A DNA stretch of 14,019 nt from Tyzzerella sp. UBA1042 (GCA_002316675.1 DCDZ01000064.1:1-14019), one strand, 5' to 3'. Counted from the first letter of the stretch, positions 1-6,580 are shown. A program made the numbers and translations. Notes: generated by a model from the letters alone, not told the origin.

Positions 1-351
1 TTCCACAAAAAAGCGAAGGTCATCTCTTATGAATGGGATTGTTTATTGGGGAAATACAGTACCGTTGAATTAGGGGATTTTGTGGCAGATATTACAGGAA
101 GTATTACCAGCGGGGAGAAAAGCCTCTCTACTGCTTTAGGTGCAAGCACTGAGGTAAAACAGGTATTAAACCTTATCAGTGGAAATATTACCATAGCAAA
201 CGATACCCTTTATATCAGTATGGATAATGTGAATTACACGCTGGCAACAAAGTTGTTTCGTTGGGGAACTGGTGGCTTACAATTTAGTAGCTCAGGGGTA
301 AACGGTACTTGGAAGACAATTATAGATACAAATGGTAATTTGGTAACATAA
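1..351 (+). CDS. Phage tail/minor structural protein, C-terminal part (partial)
   Basis: The reading frame is open from base 1, so this is the 3' end of a gene that begins outside the window. A TTG at 46 is available but has no reason to be the start. About 116 residues are visible. The end, with short beta-strand-like stretches (TLATKLFRWGTGGLQFSSSG, then GTWKTIIDTNGNLVT), resembles the C-terminal ends of tail-associated structural proteins in clostridial siphophages, where an FRWG-GGLQFS-type segment recurs. The job would be at the virion tail tip or baseplate. It ends 12 bases before the XhlA-like gene, which fits the usual tail-then-lysis order of a phage late operon. The structural assignment rests on motif memory and context. 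The exact protein type cannot be told from this fragment. Confidence 0.6.
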   Translation, partial: FHKKAKVISYEWDCLLGKYSTVELGDFVADITGSITSGEKSLSTALGASTEVKQVLNLISGNITIANDTLYISMDNVNYTLATKLFRWGTGGLQFSSSGVNGTWKTIIDTNGNLVT

Positions 352-363
352 GGAGTTGATTTG

Positions 364-660
364 ATGAATACTGACGAAATGGCAGTAAAGATTTCAGAGA
401 TAGATTCTCGTGAAAAGAGTAATACAAAAAGAATTGATAAAATTGAAGAAAGACAAGATAACCTTGAACAGCTAACAAATTCTTTTTCTGTGATGCAGAA
501 TGAGCAGGAACATATCAAAGAAGATTTGGGTGAGATTAAAGGTGATGTAAAAACTTTGGTGGACAAACCAGCCAAGAGATGGGAAAGTGTAGTTGAAAAA
601 GCATTGACTGTTGTGGTTGGTTTAGTGGTTGGTTATTTAATGAGTGGGGGAACGATGTAG
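364..660 (+). CDS. XhlA-like phage lysis accessory (hemolysin XhlA family)
   Basis: This is a protein of 98 residues. Residues about 8-65 are strongly charged and helical, likely a coiled coil. A KPAKRW motif follows near residue 69, and then a single hydrophobic C-terminal segment (about 78-93, LTVVVGLVVGYL) ending in a short tail. This layout matches the XhlA family, small membrane-anchored proteins encoded beside holins and endolysins in Bacillus and Clostridium phages, which help release the lytic enzyme. The ATG at 364 is preferred over the TTG at 361 because AAGGAG at 350-355 is 8 bases from it. The gene follows the tail gene closely and is followed by a strong terminator, so it looks like the last gene of the late operon. 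No endolysin gene follows it. Confidence 0.75.
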   Translation: MNTDEMAVKISEIDSREKSNTKRIDKIEERQDNLEQLTNSFSVMQNEQEHIKEDLGEIKGDVKTLVDKPAKRWESVVEKALTVVVGLVVGYLMSGGTM

Positions 661-670
661 GAAAATTTTA

Positions 671-706
671 GGGTATATAGTGTAGGTGCTATATACCCTT
701 TTTTTT
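671..706 (+). terminator. Intrinsic terminator of the phage late operon
   Basis: A perfect 10-bp stem (GGGTATATAG at 671-680 with CTATATACCC at 689-698) encloses an 8-base loop and is followed by eight T residues at 699-706. It lies just after the XhlA-like gene. Its T run overlaps the stop codon of the opposing integrase. In the minus direction the hairpin is followed by TAAAATTTTC, a poorer T run, so it may also end integrase transcripts less efficiently. Confidence 0.9.
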
Positions 707-1688
707 ACTTCATTTTCATTTTAGATAAAGGACTAAAATTTTGATATCCCTGTCTTATATCATCGTCAGTTAAATCAAGGTAGGCTTTTTCTGTAATTAA
801 AACACTTGAATGTCCTAAAATTTGAGAGAGGGTATAGATATTACCTCCATTCATAAGAAAACGCTTAGCAAAATTATTCCTTAAGGTATGAGGGGAGACA
901 TTCTCTAAATTAATCCTCGAGCAATATTTTCTGAAATTTGATTCAAAAACGCTGTTTATTATTGGATTTCCTCGTTGATTTGTAAATATAAATTTTGAAT
1001 TAGTGTAAACATCTTTATACTTAAGCCATCGTTTAAGGATAATGTTCATTTGCTGAGAAAAATAAACAAACCTTCCTTTTTTGCTTTTAGTATTTTCAAA
1101 TGGCAAAAAAATACTTTGCTTTTTTAAATCAATATCTTCTAATTTAATTAAAAGACATTCAGAGATTCTCATACCAGTATCCATTAAAAGATTAGTAATT
1201 GTAAAATCCCTATATTCTGAAAAAGAAGAAAGATTAAAGCTTTGTATCAATATTCTAAATTGAGCGTCGGTTATAAACTCTTTTTGCTTTCGTGTATGAG
1301 GGAGTTGCTTTATTTTTGACATTGGATTATTTTTAGTGAGTTCAAATTCTTGAGAATAAGAATAAAAAGCTTTTAAGTTTCTGATATAACTGTTTATTGT
1401 CAATGGCGAAATTCTTTTCCCATAATCTTCTCTATTTTCTGGATTGTTTGACGATAAAGTTATATCATTTGAAACTGCGGTATATTTTCCCCGTTCTTTC
1501 GTGTAATCAATATACTCAGTTACGGTTTTTGAGGTAACTTTATTGAAAGATTTGATATTTTTATCAACACAATATCTTTCAAAAAGTTTTAAAGTTTGCT
1601 CATAACTTTTAATGGTTTTTTTAGATAATCCTTTCGTATTGCAATAGACTAGGTAATCTTCAATTTGTAAAAACATTTCAGAGAACAT
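705..1688 (-). CDS. Tyrosine recombinase / phage integrase
   Basis: This 327-residue site-specific recombinase of the XerC/D-phage integrase class should integrate and excise the element. The N-terminal part (about residues 5-120) matches a SAM-like core-binding domain, with the LSKKTIKSYEQTLKLF helix near residue 21. The catalytic domain carries the expected residues: Arg174 in TGMRISE, a Lys-rich beta turn near 201-204, His267 and Arg270 in SPHTLRNNFA, His293 in LGHSS, and the nucleophile Tyr303 in EKAYLDL. The start at 1688 is chosen over the longer frame to 1736 because AGGAGG lies just upstream. The gene is far richer in A+T than the host genes and lies at the boundary with spo0A, as expected for an integrase beside its attachment site. 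No frameshift or missing catalytic residue is seen, so it is probably active. Confidence 0.93.
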   Translation of the reverse strand: MFSEMFLQIEDYLVYCNTKGLSKKTIKSYEQTLKLFERYCVDKNIKSFNKVTSKTVTEYIDYTKERGKYTAVSNDITLSSNNPENREDYGKRISPLTINSYIRNLKAFYSYSQEFELTKNNPMSKIKQLPHTRKQKEFITDAQFRILIQSFNLSSFSEYRDFTITNLLMDTGMRISECLLIKLEDIDLKKQSIFLPFENTKSKKGRFVYFSQQMNIILKRWLKYKDVYTNSKFIFTNQRGNPIINSVFESNFRKYCSRINLENVSPHTLRNNFAKRFLMNGGNIYTLSQILGHSSVLITEKAYLDLTDDDIRQGYQNFSPLSKMKMK

Positions 1689-1740
1689 AAAAATAACCTC
1701 CTGATTAAAGATAGATTTCACTACCCAACTAATCAAAAGG

Positions 1741-1826
1741 TTAATAGGCTTAATACAAAAATATTAGTAGGTTTCAATAGGGAATATTGCACAAAATCAT
1801 GCGTTTTCCCGAATGTTAGTAGGCTT
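1741..1826. repeat. Three short direct repeats, TTARTAGGYTT
   Basis: Copies are TTAATAGGCTT at 1741-1751, TTAGTAGGTTT at 1764-1774 and TTAGTAGGCTT at 1816-1826, all in the same orientation between integrase and spo0A. Repeats of this length and placement are typical of integrase arm-type sites, excisionase sites or repressor sites. Which of these applies cannot be told from sequence alone. Confidence 0.5.
1750..1777 (-). promoter_or_regulatory. Candidate integrase promoter
   Basis: Read on the minus strand, TTGAAA (1772-1777) and TATTAA (1750-1755) are separated by 16 bases, a plausible sigma-A promoter about 60 bases before the integrase start. It overlaps two of the short direct repeats of this region, so those repeats may be operator sites. 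The match is not perfect and the region is A+T-rich, so a chance match is possible. Confidence 0.4.
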
Positions 1827-1828
1827 AC

Positions 1829-1855
1829 TGATTTCTATGAAACCCACTGAAATCA
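1829..1855. other. Candidate attachment core: 7-bp inverted repeat beside spo0A
   Basis: TGATTTC at 1829-1835 and GAAATCA at 1849-1855 form a perfect 7-bp inverted repeat around 13 bases, 6 bases downstream of the spo0A stop codon. It is not followed by a T run in either direction, so it is a poor terminator. Its position at the element-host boundary makes it a candidate integrase core site. The other attachment site lies outside the window, so the expected direct duplication cannot be checked. Confidence 0.3.
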
Positions 1856-1860
1856 ATGAT

Positions 1861-2652
1861 TTAACCGGCTTTTTGCTCTAATCGCAATCTGTCGGCAATC
1901 AACGCAATAAACTCGCTGTTGGTGGGCTTTCCTTTATGGTTATTCACGGTATAGCCAAAAAGGGCATCAATGGCATCCACCTTGCCTCTGTTCCAAGCAA
2001 CCTCGATGGCGTGGCGGATTGCACGTTCCACACGAGAGGGCGTTGTGTTGCATTTTTTTGCAATGGAGGGATACAGCTCTTTTGTAATATAATTTAAAAC
2101 ATCCATATCATTCACACTCATAATAATGGCTTCTCTCATGTAGTGATAGCCGCGAATATGGGCCGGAACGCCGATTTCATGAAGAATATTTGTAACCTTT
2201 GTTTCCAAATCATACGCCGTATTGGGCTGAGATTGACTAAAGGAAGGGATTCCGCTTTTTACCATCGGTCTTTCCTGCAGCAGCTGACGGATGCGCTGGG
2301 TCAATGCATCCATATCGAAAGGCTTCACCATATAATAAGAAACCCCCAGATCCATGGCTTTTTGTACAACCTTGTCCTGAGACAGGGCAGAGAGAATGAT
2401 GGTAACAGGCTGATGAATGTCGGTATTTTTTTGTAATCTTTCTAAAACGCCGATACCGTCTAAACGGGGCATAATGCCATCGATAATGGCTACATCCGGT
2501 GCGGTGTCTCTAATTTTGTTCATGGCGTCAATGCCATCAACAGCAACTGCCACAACAGTCATGTCGTCCTGTTTGCCCAGATGATTTGCGATTAAATCAC
2601 AAAAATCTTTATTATCATCGGCTAATAGCACTTTTATTTTATTTTGATTCAA
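1861..2652 (-). CDS. spo0A: Spo0A, master response regulator of sporulation
   Basis: This 263-residue cytoplasmic transcription factor is phosphorylated through kinases or a phosphorelay and commits the cell to sporulation. The receiver domain (about 5-120) shows the acidic pair Asp12-Asp13 (LLADDNKDF), phospho-acceptor Asp58 (VAIIDGIMPRLDG), Ser88 and Lys110 (YMVKPFD). A short linker leads to the Spo0A-specific DNA-binding domain, with the near-invariant recognition helix in SRVERAIRHAIEVAW and the terminal SEFIALIADRLRLE. The length is normal for the family and the 3' end is intact, so the neighbouring element has not truncated it. The start is a TTG at 2652, 6 bases from GGAGGG (2659-2664). 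The longer frame to 2742 would run through the promoter and is rejected. The usual spoIVB neighbour is not upstream here. Confidence 0.97.
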   Translation of the reverse strand: MNQNKIKVLLADDNKDFCDLIANHLGKQDDMTVVAVAVDGIDAMNKIRDTAPDVAIIDGIMPRLDGIGVLERLQKNTDIHQPVTIILSALSQDKVVQKAMDLGVSYYMVKPFDMDALTQRIRQLLQERPMVKSGIPSFSQSQPNTAYDLETKVTNILHEIGVPAHIRGYHYMREAIIMSVNDMDVLNYITKELYPSIAKKCNTTPSRVERAIRHAIEVAWNRGKVDAIDALFGYTVNNHKGKPTNSEFIALIADRLRLEQKAG

Positions 2653-2713
2653 AATGATCCCTCCGATTGTTGTTTGATGAATGAATATGCAAATTATACT
2701 TGCTTTTGGAATG

Positions 2714-2742
2714 ATTATAGTACAGGAATTTTCTGGTGACAA
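2714..2742 (-). promoter_or_regulatory. sigma-A promoter of spo0A
   Basis: On the minus strand, TTGTCA (2737-2742) and TATAAT (2714-2719) are separated by 17 bases, giving a near-consensus vegetative promoter about 60 bases before the TTG start. A perfect palindrome (2751-2769) lies just upstream of the -35 box. No convincing sigma-H promoter was found in the region. Confidence 0.75.
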
Positions 2743-2750
2743 GGTGTTTT

Positions 2751-2769
2751 AGTCAGACAAATTCTGACT
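2751..2769. promoter_or_regulatory. Palindromic operator candidate upstream of the spo0A promoter
   Basis: AGTCAGA (2751-2757) and TCTGACT (2763-2769) form a perfect 7-bp inverted repeat with a 5-base centre. It ends 8 bases upstream of the -35 hexamer, where an activator or repressor dimer would sit. No T run follows it, so it is not a terminator. It does not match the TGTCGAA Spo0A box. Confidence 0.45.
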
Positions 2770-3279
2770 GAAACTTTAACAAATCTGTAAAATTTTGCAT
2801 CCTTTTCATCGGGGAATATTACCCGTGCTGATTCCTAAGGATTCTTGGCGTGGGGAAATGAGGGAAATGAGAGAAAAAGGCTTCTTTTGCGGTGGAAAAT
2901 GAAAAGTTTTTCTTGTCGACTTTTTCGTTTTTCTCAGAAAAAGACGGATTTGACATTGTAAAGCACAGGGAATCCATAGAAAAACAGTCGTATTTGTATT
3001 ATATTTTACATTTAAATTGGTAATTTTTTAACTATATCATGCTATTCTTTTCCAAAAATGGTTAAAAAAAATACAGCTTCAATTCAGAAAAGAAGGAAAT
3101 ATCGTGTATTTTGAAGAATTTTTATGCAAAAAGGCATAATTTGTAAGAGGAAGGCGGCAGAGGTGCTTTCGGCTCAATTTTCATTCCCTCCTCGTGTTTC
3201 TTCATGAAAATTGCTGAAAGAAAGTGCCGTGTTTTTCAATGGGTGTCGACCTTGTCGACACCCATAAAAGACAAAAGTC
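2770..3279. other. Gene-free stretch between spo0A and rsmA
   Basis: No convincing coding frame is seen in about 510 A+T-rich bases. A minor inverted repeat (TTATGC 3122-3127 / GCATAA 3134-3139) and one TGTCGAC motif at 2914-2920 are visible. The strongest structure is the long palindrome at 3241-3263, listed separately. The region probably holds upstream regulatory sequence of spo0A and the 3' untranslated end of the rsmA operon. An uncharacterised small RNA cannot be excluded, but nothing specific supports one. Confidence 0.5.
3241..3263. repeat. 10-bp perfect palindrome with TGTCGAC motifs after rsmA
   Basis: GGGTGTCGAC (3241-3250) pairs perfectly with GTCGACACCC (3254-3263) around a 3-base loop. 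It lies 16 bases beyond the rsmA stop codon, so it may form a 3' hairpin that stabilises or ends the rsmA transcript. The minus-strand sequence after it is ATTGAAAAAC, without a proper T run, so it is at best a weak intrinsic terminator. TGTCGAC at 3244-3250 and 3253-3259 differs by one base from the Spo0A box TGTCGAA, so a protein-binding role is also possible. Confidence 0.5.
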
Positions 3280-4176
3280 TTATTTTGAACCGATTATTTG
3301 TTCCGGATGCAATTTTTCATAGATGGCATCGGCAAGCAGGGCAAATTCATGAACGCCCAAGGCCTCTCCCCGTATCCGCTCATCCCAACCGAAAGCGGTG
3401 ATCAAAGAGGATAGCGCTTCCTTTGAAAGGTTTAGCTTTCCTTGATTATGCAAGCTGTTTAACAAGGTTTTTCGTCGTTGACCAAAGGCGCATTTGACCA
3501 AGTGGAAGAACAATGCTTCATCCTTGGGCGCCACCTTGCGCTGAGGAAGAACCTTTAGGGTAATTACAGCGGAGGCCACTTTTGGCCGGGGCATAAAGCA
3601 GGAAGGCGGAACAATCATATCCAGTCTTGCATCGCAATAATACTGCACCGCCACAGAAAGGGCGCCATATTCCGATGCCTTAGGGCTTGCCTGCATACGC
3701 TCCGCTACCTCTTTTTGCACCATTACCGTGATGGTATCAATGGCTCGTCCATTTTCCAGCAAATCCATGAGAATGGGCGTTGTAATATAATAGGGGAGGT
3801 TGGCAACTACCTTAATGGGTTTCCCTCCATTTTTTCGCTGAATTAATCCATCTATATCTGCTTTTAAAATATCTTGATTTAAAATTTCTATATTTGTATA
3901 GCCCTTTAAGGTTTGCTGTAATATGGGGATCAGGGTCTGATCAATTTCAACCGCAACCACCTCTCGGGCATTTTCTGCCAAAATCTGGGTCAGAGAGCCA
4001 ATACCGGGGCCGATTTCCAACACGCAGTCTTCCTTTGTGATGCCTGCGCTTTCGGCAATATTATTTAATATATTTGTATCAATGAGAAAGTTTTGCCCAA
4101 AATTCTTTTTAAAGTAAAAACCATTTTCTTCGATAATTTGCTTTGTTCTGGAAGGGGTGGAGATTCTTTCTGTCAT
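3280..4176 (-). CDS. rsmA: 16S rRNA dimethyladenosine transferase RsmA (KsgA)
   Basis: This 298-residue enzyme uses S-adenosylmethionine to dimethylate two adjacent adenosines in the 3' terminal helix of 16S rRNA during small-subunit assembly. The Rossmann-fold motifs are plain: KKNFGQNFL (about 23-31), the SAM-binding EIGPGIG (54-60), VEID (77-80) and catalytic NLPYYITTP (126-134). The C-terminal part has FGQRRKTLLNSL, typical of the RsmA/KsgA family. The length fits the family and nothing is missing. The ATG start at 4176 follows AGGAGG at good spacing. It lies 12 bases after the COG2426-type membrane protein gene and is probably transcribed with it from the promoter near 4762-4790. Confidence 0.97.
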   Translation of the reverse strand: MTERISTPSRTKQIIEENGFYFKKNFGQNFLIDTNILNNIAESAGITKEDCVLEIGPGIGSLTQILAENAREVVAVEIDQTLIPILQQTLKGYTNIEILNQDILKADIDGLIQRKNGGKPIKVVANLPYYITTPILMDLLENGRAIDTITVMVQKEVAERMQASPKASEYGALSVAVQYYCDARLDMIVPPSCFMPRPKVASAVITLKVLPQRKVAPKDEALFFHLVKCAFGQRRKTLLNSLHNQGKLNLSKEALSSLITAFGWDERIRGEALGVHEFALLADAIYEKLHPEQIIGSK

Positions 4177-4188
4177 GCTTGCCTCCTT

Positions 4189-4695
4189 TTATTGGCCAAT
4201 GCCCAAGCTGCCCAATAGACCGAAGGACAGTATGGATACAATGATTCCTGCCGTCAGTACGCCCAGTGCGATGACGGGAAATGTTTTCTTCGGGTCCATA
4301 TTCAGAAGCGCGCTAATCAATGCGCCCATCCAGGCCCCTGTGCCGGGCAGGGGAACCGCTACGAAAAGAAATATTCCCCAGTATTGATATTTACGAATTT
4401 GTTCACTTCTGTCATCGGCTTTTCTTTCGCACCATGCAACAAAGGCACGCAAGGGTGTTTTTTTCAGCACCTGAAAAATATACCGGATAAAAAGCAGAAT
4501 AAAAGGAATTGGCAATAAATTGCCAATGAATGCAATAATAAAGGTAGGCAGCCAGTTCATTTGCAGTGCAAAACCTGCAATGATGCCGCCCCTAAGCTCC
4601 AAAATCGGGAGCAAGGATACAATAAAAACAATGAATTCCCTCGCAATAGAACCTTGTAGGGTTGTAACAAACCAGCTTGCAATTGCTTCAGCCAT
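4189..4695 (-). CDS. COG2426-type small multidrug export family membrane protein
   Basis: This 168-residue integral membrane protein has several hydrophobic segments (around FIVFIVSLLPILELRGGIIAG, WLPTFIIAFIGNLLPIPFILLF, YWGIFLFVAVPLPGTGAW and the C-terminal VIALGVLTAGIIVSIL). The motifs PILELRGG and PLPGTGAWMGA mark the family called putative small multidrug export proteins (PF06695/COG2426). The transport role in that name is weakly supported by experiment and the true function is uncertain. Start 4695 is chosen because AGGAGG lies 7 bases upstream. The longer frame to 4734 has no such site. It is the first gene of a two-gene unit with rsmA and has a near-consensus promoter upstream. Confidence 0.85.
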   Translation of the reverse strand: MAEAIASWFVTTLQGSIAREFIVFIVSLLPILELRGGIIAGFALQMNWLPTFIIAFIGNLLPIPFILLFIRYIFQVLKKTPLRAFVAWCERKADDRSEQIRKYQYWGIFLFVAVPLPGTGAWMGALISALLNMDPKKTFPVIALGVLTAGIIVSILSFGLLGSLGIGQ

Positions 4696-4761
4696 GGGAT
4701 TTCCTCCTGAAAAAGAGCATGGAAGGTAGTCCATGCTGCGTTTTTATATCTTAGAATCTAT

Positions 4762-4790
4762 ATTATATACTAACCTGATTTATGAAACAA
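4762..4790 (-). promoter_or_regulatory. sigma-A promoter of the membrane protein-rsmA operon
   Basis: On the minus strand TTGTTT (4785-4790) is followed after 17 bases by a perfect TATAAT (4762-4767), about 65 bases before the ATG at 4695. Confidence 0.65.
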
Positions 4791-4837
4791 CTAAAAAAAT
4801 ATTAATCTTTTCTTTGACAATCTTTTGCGGTTTTGTA

Positions 4838-4867
4838 TTGAAATTGTATGTTTGTTGTGGTTATAAT
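4838..4867 (+). promoter_or_regulatory. Candidate promoter of the RpiR-type regulator
   Basis: TTGAAA (4838-4843) and a perfect TATAAT (4862-4867) are spaced by 18 bases and lie about 75 bases before the regulator start. The A+T-rich leader between them and the gene contains no clear operator palindrome. Confidence 0.6.
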
Positions 4868-4943
4868 GTAAACATTGGGAGTATTTTATATTTTTGATAA
4901 AAATTTAAAGTAAAATTGATACTTCGACGAGCTTCGTTTATAT

Positions 4944-5825
4944 ATGGAAAGGGTGAAGAATTTGACAGAGGAATTAAGAGCACAGTTAATGGGGGTTAAA
5001 CTAACAAAAAAAGAAAAACTGATTGCAGAGTTTGTCTTGGATAATTTCGCAGAGTCCTGCTTTATTACCTCTACTGATATCGCAAAAAGGCTGAATGTCA
5101 GTGATTCGTCCGTCATTCGCTTTACCAGAACTTTAGGATATTCCGGATTTATGGATTTTCAAAAAAGCATAAGAAAAACATATACAGAACGTATTAACAG
5201 TGTGTCGGATAATATTACGGTGCCCTCGGAACGGCTAAAGCTTTCCATCAGCAAATTGGGGCAAAGCGACATTGTGGAGAGCTATTTTTCCAATGTGCTG
5301 CAAAATTTGAAATATTCTATCAATCATAACGATACATTGGCCTTTGAACGGGCGGCGGGCTTAATTGCGGGCAGCAAGCGCAAGTTTATTGTGAGCTCAA
5401 GAGCGAATTCCTGTATCGGTGATATGATGCTGTTGTTGTTAAAGCACCTGTTGACGGATGTTTATGATACATCCCATCCGGCTTTGAATGTGATTGACCA
5501 TTTGTGCGATATTACGGAAAATGACTGTATTGTTGCAGTCAGCTTCCCCAGATACTCCGAAATGGATTTGTTGGCCGCCCAAATGGCCTATGAATCCGGT
5601 GCAAAAATTATTTTGTTGACAGATAAGGCAAGCTCCCCTTTGGCACAGTATGCGACACAGCTTTTGACGGTAAGTGTGGACAGCAACACGTTTTTTAATT
5701 CCTATGTGGGTGTTTTATTCACCATGGAGCTTCTATGCTCTTTTATCAGCAGAAAAATGGGGTATTCCACCGAGGCAAAGCTGCAGCTGATCGATCGGTA
5801 TATTTCTAAGGTTGGATTATTCTAA
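4944..5825 (+). CDS. RpiR/MurR-family transcriptional regulator with SIS domain
   Basis: This 293-residue DNA-binding regulator belongs to a family that controls sugar, amino-sugar or phosphosugar genes. The N-terminal RpiR-type helix-turn-helix is seen at about 38-75 (ITSTDIAKRLNVSDSSVIRF, then TRTLGYSGFMDFQ). A SIS phosphosugar-binding domain follows at about 125-265, with IVAVSFPRYSEMD and GAKIILLTDKASSPLA. The first loop reads FIVSSRANS rather than a Gly-rich GxGxS form, a variant that may change ligand choice. No sugar gene adjoins it, so its target is unknown. The ATG at 4944 has no clear ribosome binding site. A TTG at 4962, preceded by GAAAGGGTG, is an equally good start and would remove six residues. 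Confidence 0.92.
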   Translation: MERVKNLTEELRAQLMGVKLTKKEKLIAEFVLDNFAESCFITSTDIAKRLNVSDSSVIRFTRTLGYSGFMDFQKSIRKTYTERINSVSDNITVPSERLKLSISKLGQSDIVESYFSNVLQNLKYSINHNDTLAFERAAGLIAGSKRKFIVSSRANSCIGDMMLLLLKHLLTDVYDTSHPALNVIDHLCDITENDCIVAVSFPRYSEMDLLAAQMAYESGAKIILLTDKASSPLAQYATQLLTVSVDSNTFFNSYVGVLFTMELLCSFISRKMGYSTEAKLQLIDRYISKVGLF

Positions 5826-5908
5826 CGGATTTTGAAACGATTGACAGAATTGTAATCAGGATATAACGCTTCATTTTCTTCCGAAAAAGGCGAAACATAT
5901 CTAATAAA

Positions 5909-5946
5909 AAAATTACAGGGCAATTGCCCCGTAATTTTCTTTTTAT
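5909..5946. terminator. Two-way intrinsic terminator
   Basis: AAAATTAC (5909-5916) pairs with GTAATTTT (5931-5938), and inside it GGGC (5918-5921) pairs with GCCC (5926-5929) with one mismatch between the two stems. T-rich sequence follows on the plus strand and A-rich sequence precedes it, giving a T run on the minus strand too. It sits between the convergent regulator and the 5971-6492 gene and can serve both. Confidence 0.85.
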
Positions 5947-5970
5947 GATGTCCGGTTGCGGGGAAAGGCC

Positions 5971-6492
5971 TTAATAGCGGCAGTTCACATAATCATCAAT
6001 CAAGGATTTTCGGCTTTCTTCACGAAAAACCCCTTCCTCCCGTAGGCATTGAAGCACTCGGAGGCTGGTGGAATGGAGAATACTAGCCTCTTCTTGGATG
6101 ACAATTTCAAAAAGCCTGCCCTTTAGGTATTTGCTGTGCACCTTCACAAAGTAGGCCTCCGTCCCTTGGTAGTCCAACATACGAAGGACAGCCAGTGTGG
6201 CACGGTCTTTTTTATGATAATAGAAATTGCTCTGCTCCAAATACTCCCGTTTTAGCTCATAGTCCATATCCTTGGTGGTGCTGATGGATTTTTGCTCTTT
6301 GGCCAAAGCATTATAGTATTGGTAGTTGAACAATGCCTTCTCCACGGTGTCCATATTGGTAAAAGGCCCAATGTTTCCATATACAACGGCCCTGTAGTTT
6401 TTTTGCAGATATTCCCGTTTTGTCATATCTCCTTTGATATATTGATCAATCAGACTCTGACGGTATTTAAAATATTTTTGTATTGCGTTCAT
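5971..6492 (-). CDS. Uncharacterised clostridial protein, possibly DUF6648
   Basis: This soluble, mostly helical protein of 173 residues has no signal peptide or membrane segment. It opens with MNAIQKYFKYRQSLIDQYI, followed by a GDMTKREYLQKNY segment and a Tyr-rich FNYQYYNALAKEQ motif. The C-terminal half is predicted helical with EEASILHSTSLRVL. The layout recalls small clostridial proteins grouped as DUF6648, but that match is from memory and unchecked. No catalytic motif is seen. Start 6492 is preferred because the protein core begins there and GAGG lies 8 bases upstream. An ATG at 6510 with AGGGA upstream would add six residues. It stands alone between two divergent or convergent neighbours. 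Function unknown. Confidence 0.75.
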   Translation of the reverse strand: MNAIQKYFKYRQSLIDQYIKGDMTKREYLQKNYRAVVYGNIGPFTNMDTVEKALFNYQYYNALAKEQKSISTTKDMDYELKREYLEQSNFYYHKKDRATLAVLRMLDYQGTEAYFVKVHSKYLKGRLFEIVIQEEASILHSTSLRVLQCLREEGVFREESRKSLIDDYVNCRY

Positions 6493-6580
6493 TTGGTGCC
6501 TCGCTTCCATCCATTCCCTGTGGTATTCTCCTCCGTTACCCTGTTACAATGGTGGAAGAATAGTTAGGGAGAGGATTTAT

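Noticed and set aside
234..575. 113-residue minus-strand frame opposite the phage genes
   Set aside because: Ser/Leu/Ile-rich composition and lack of a ribosome binding site indicate a shadow of the tail and XhlA-like genes.
705..1688. Integrase inactivated at the catalytic HxxR (reads HTLRNN)
   Set aside because: The essential His and Arg of HTLR are present. The following Asn in place of His is tolerated in the family, and the second His and the Tyr are intact.
1861..2652. spo0A interrupted by the element
   Set aside because: The C-terminal end is complete and matches the family, so the junction lies outside the coding region.
2653..2742. Longer Spo0A start at 2742
   Set aside because: It would translate through the -10 and -35 boxes, and the extra residues do not look like Spo0A. 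The TTG at 2652 has a good ribosome binding site.
3204..3401. Plus-strand frame overlapping the end of rsmA
   Set aside because: It crosses the palindrome and the rsmA 3' end. No family resemblance was seen.
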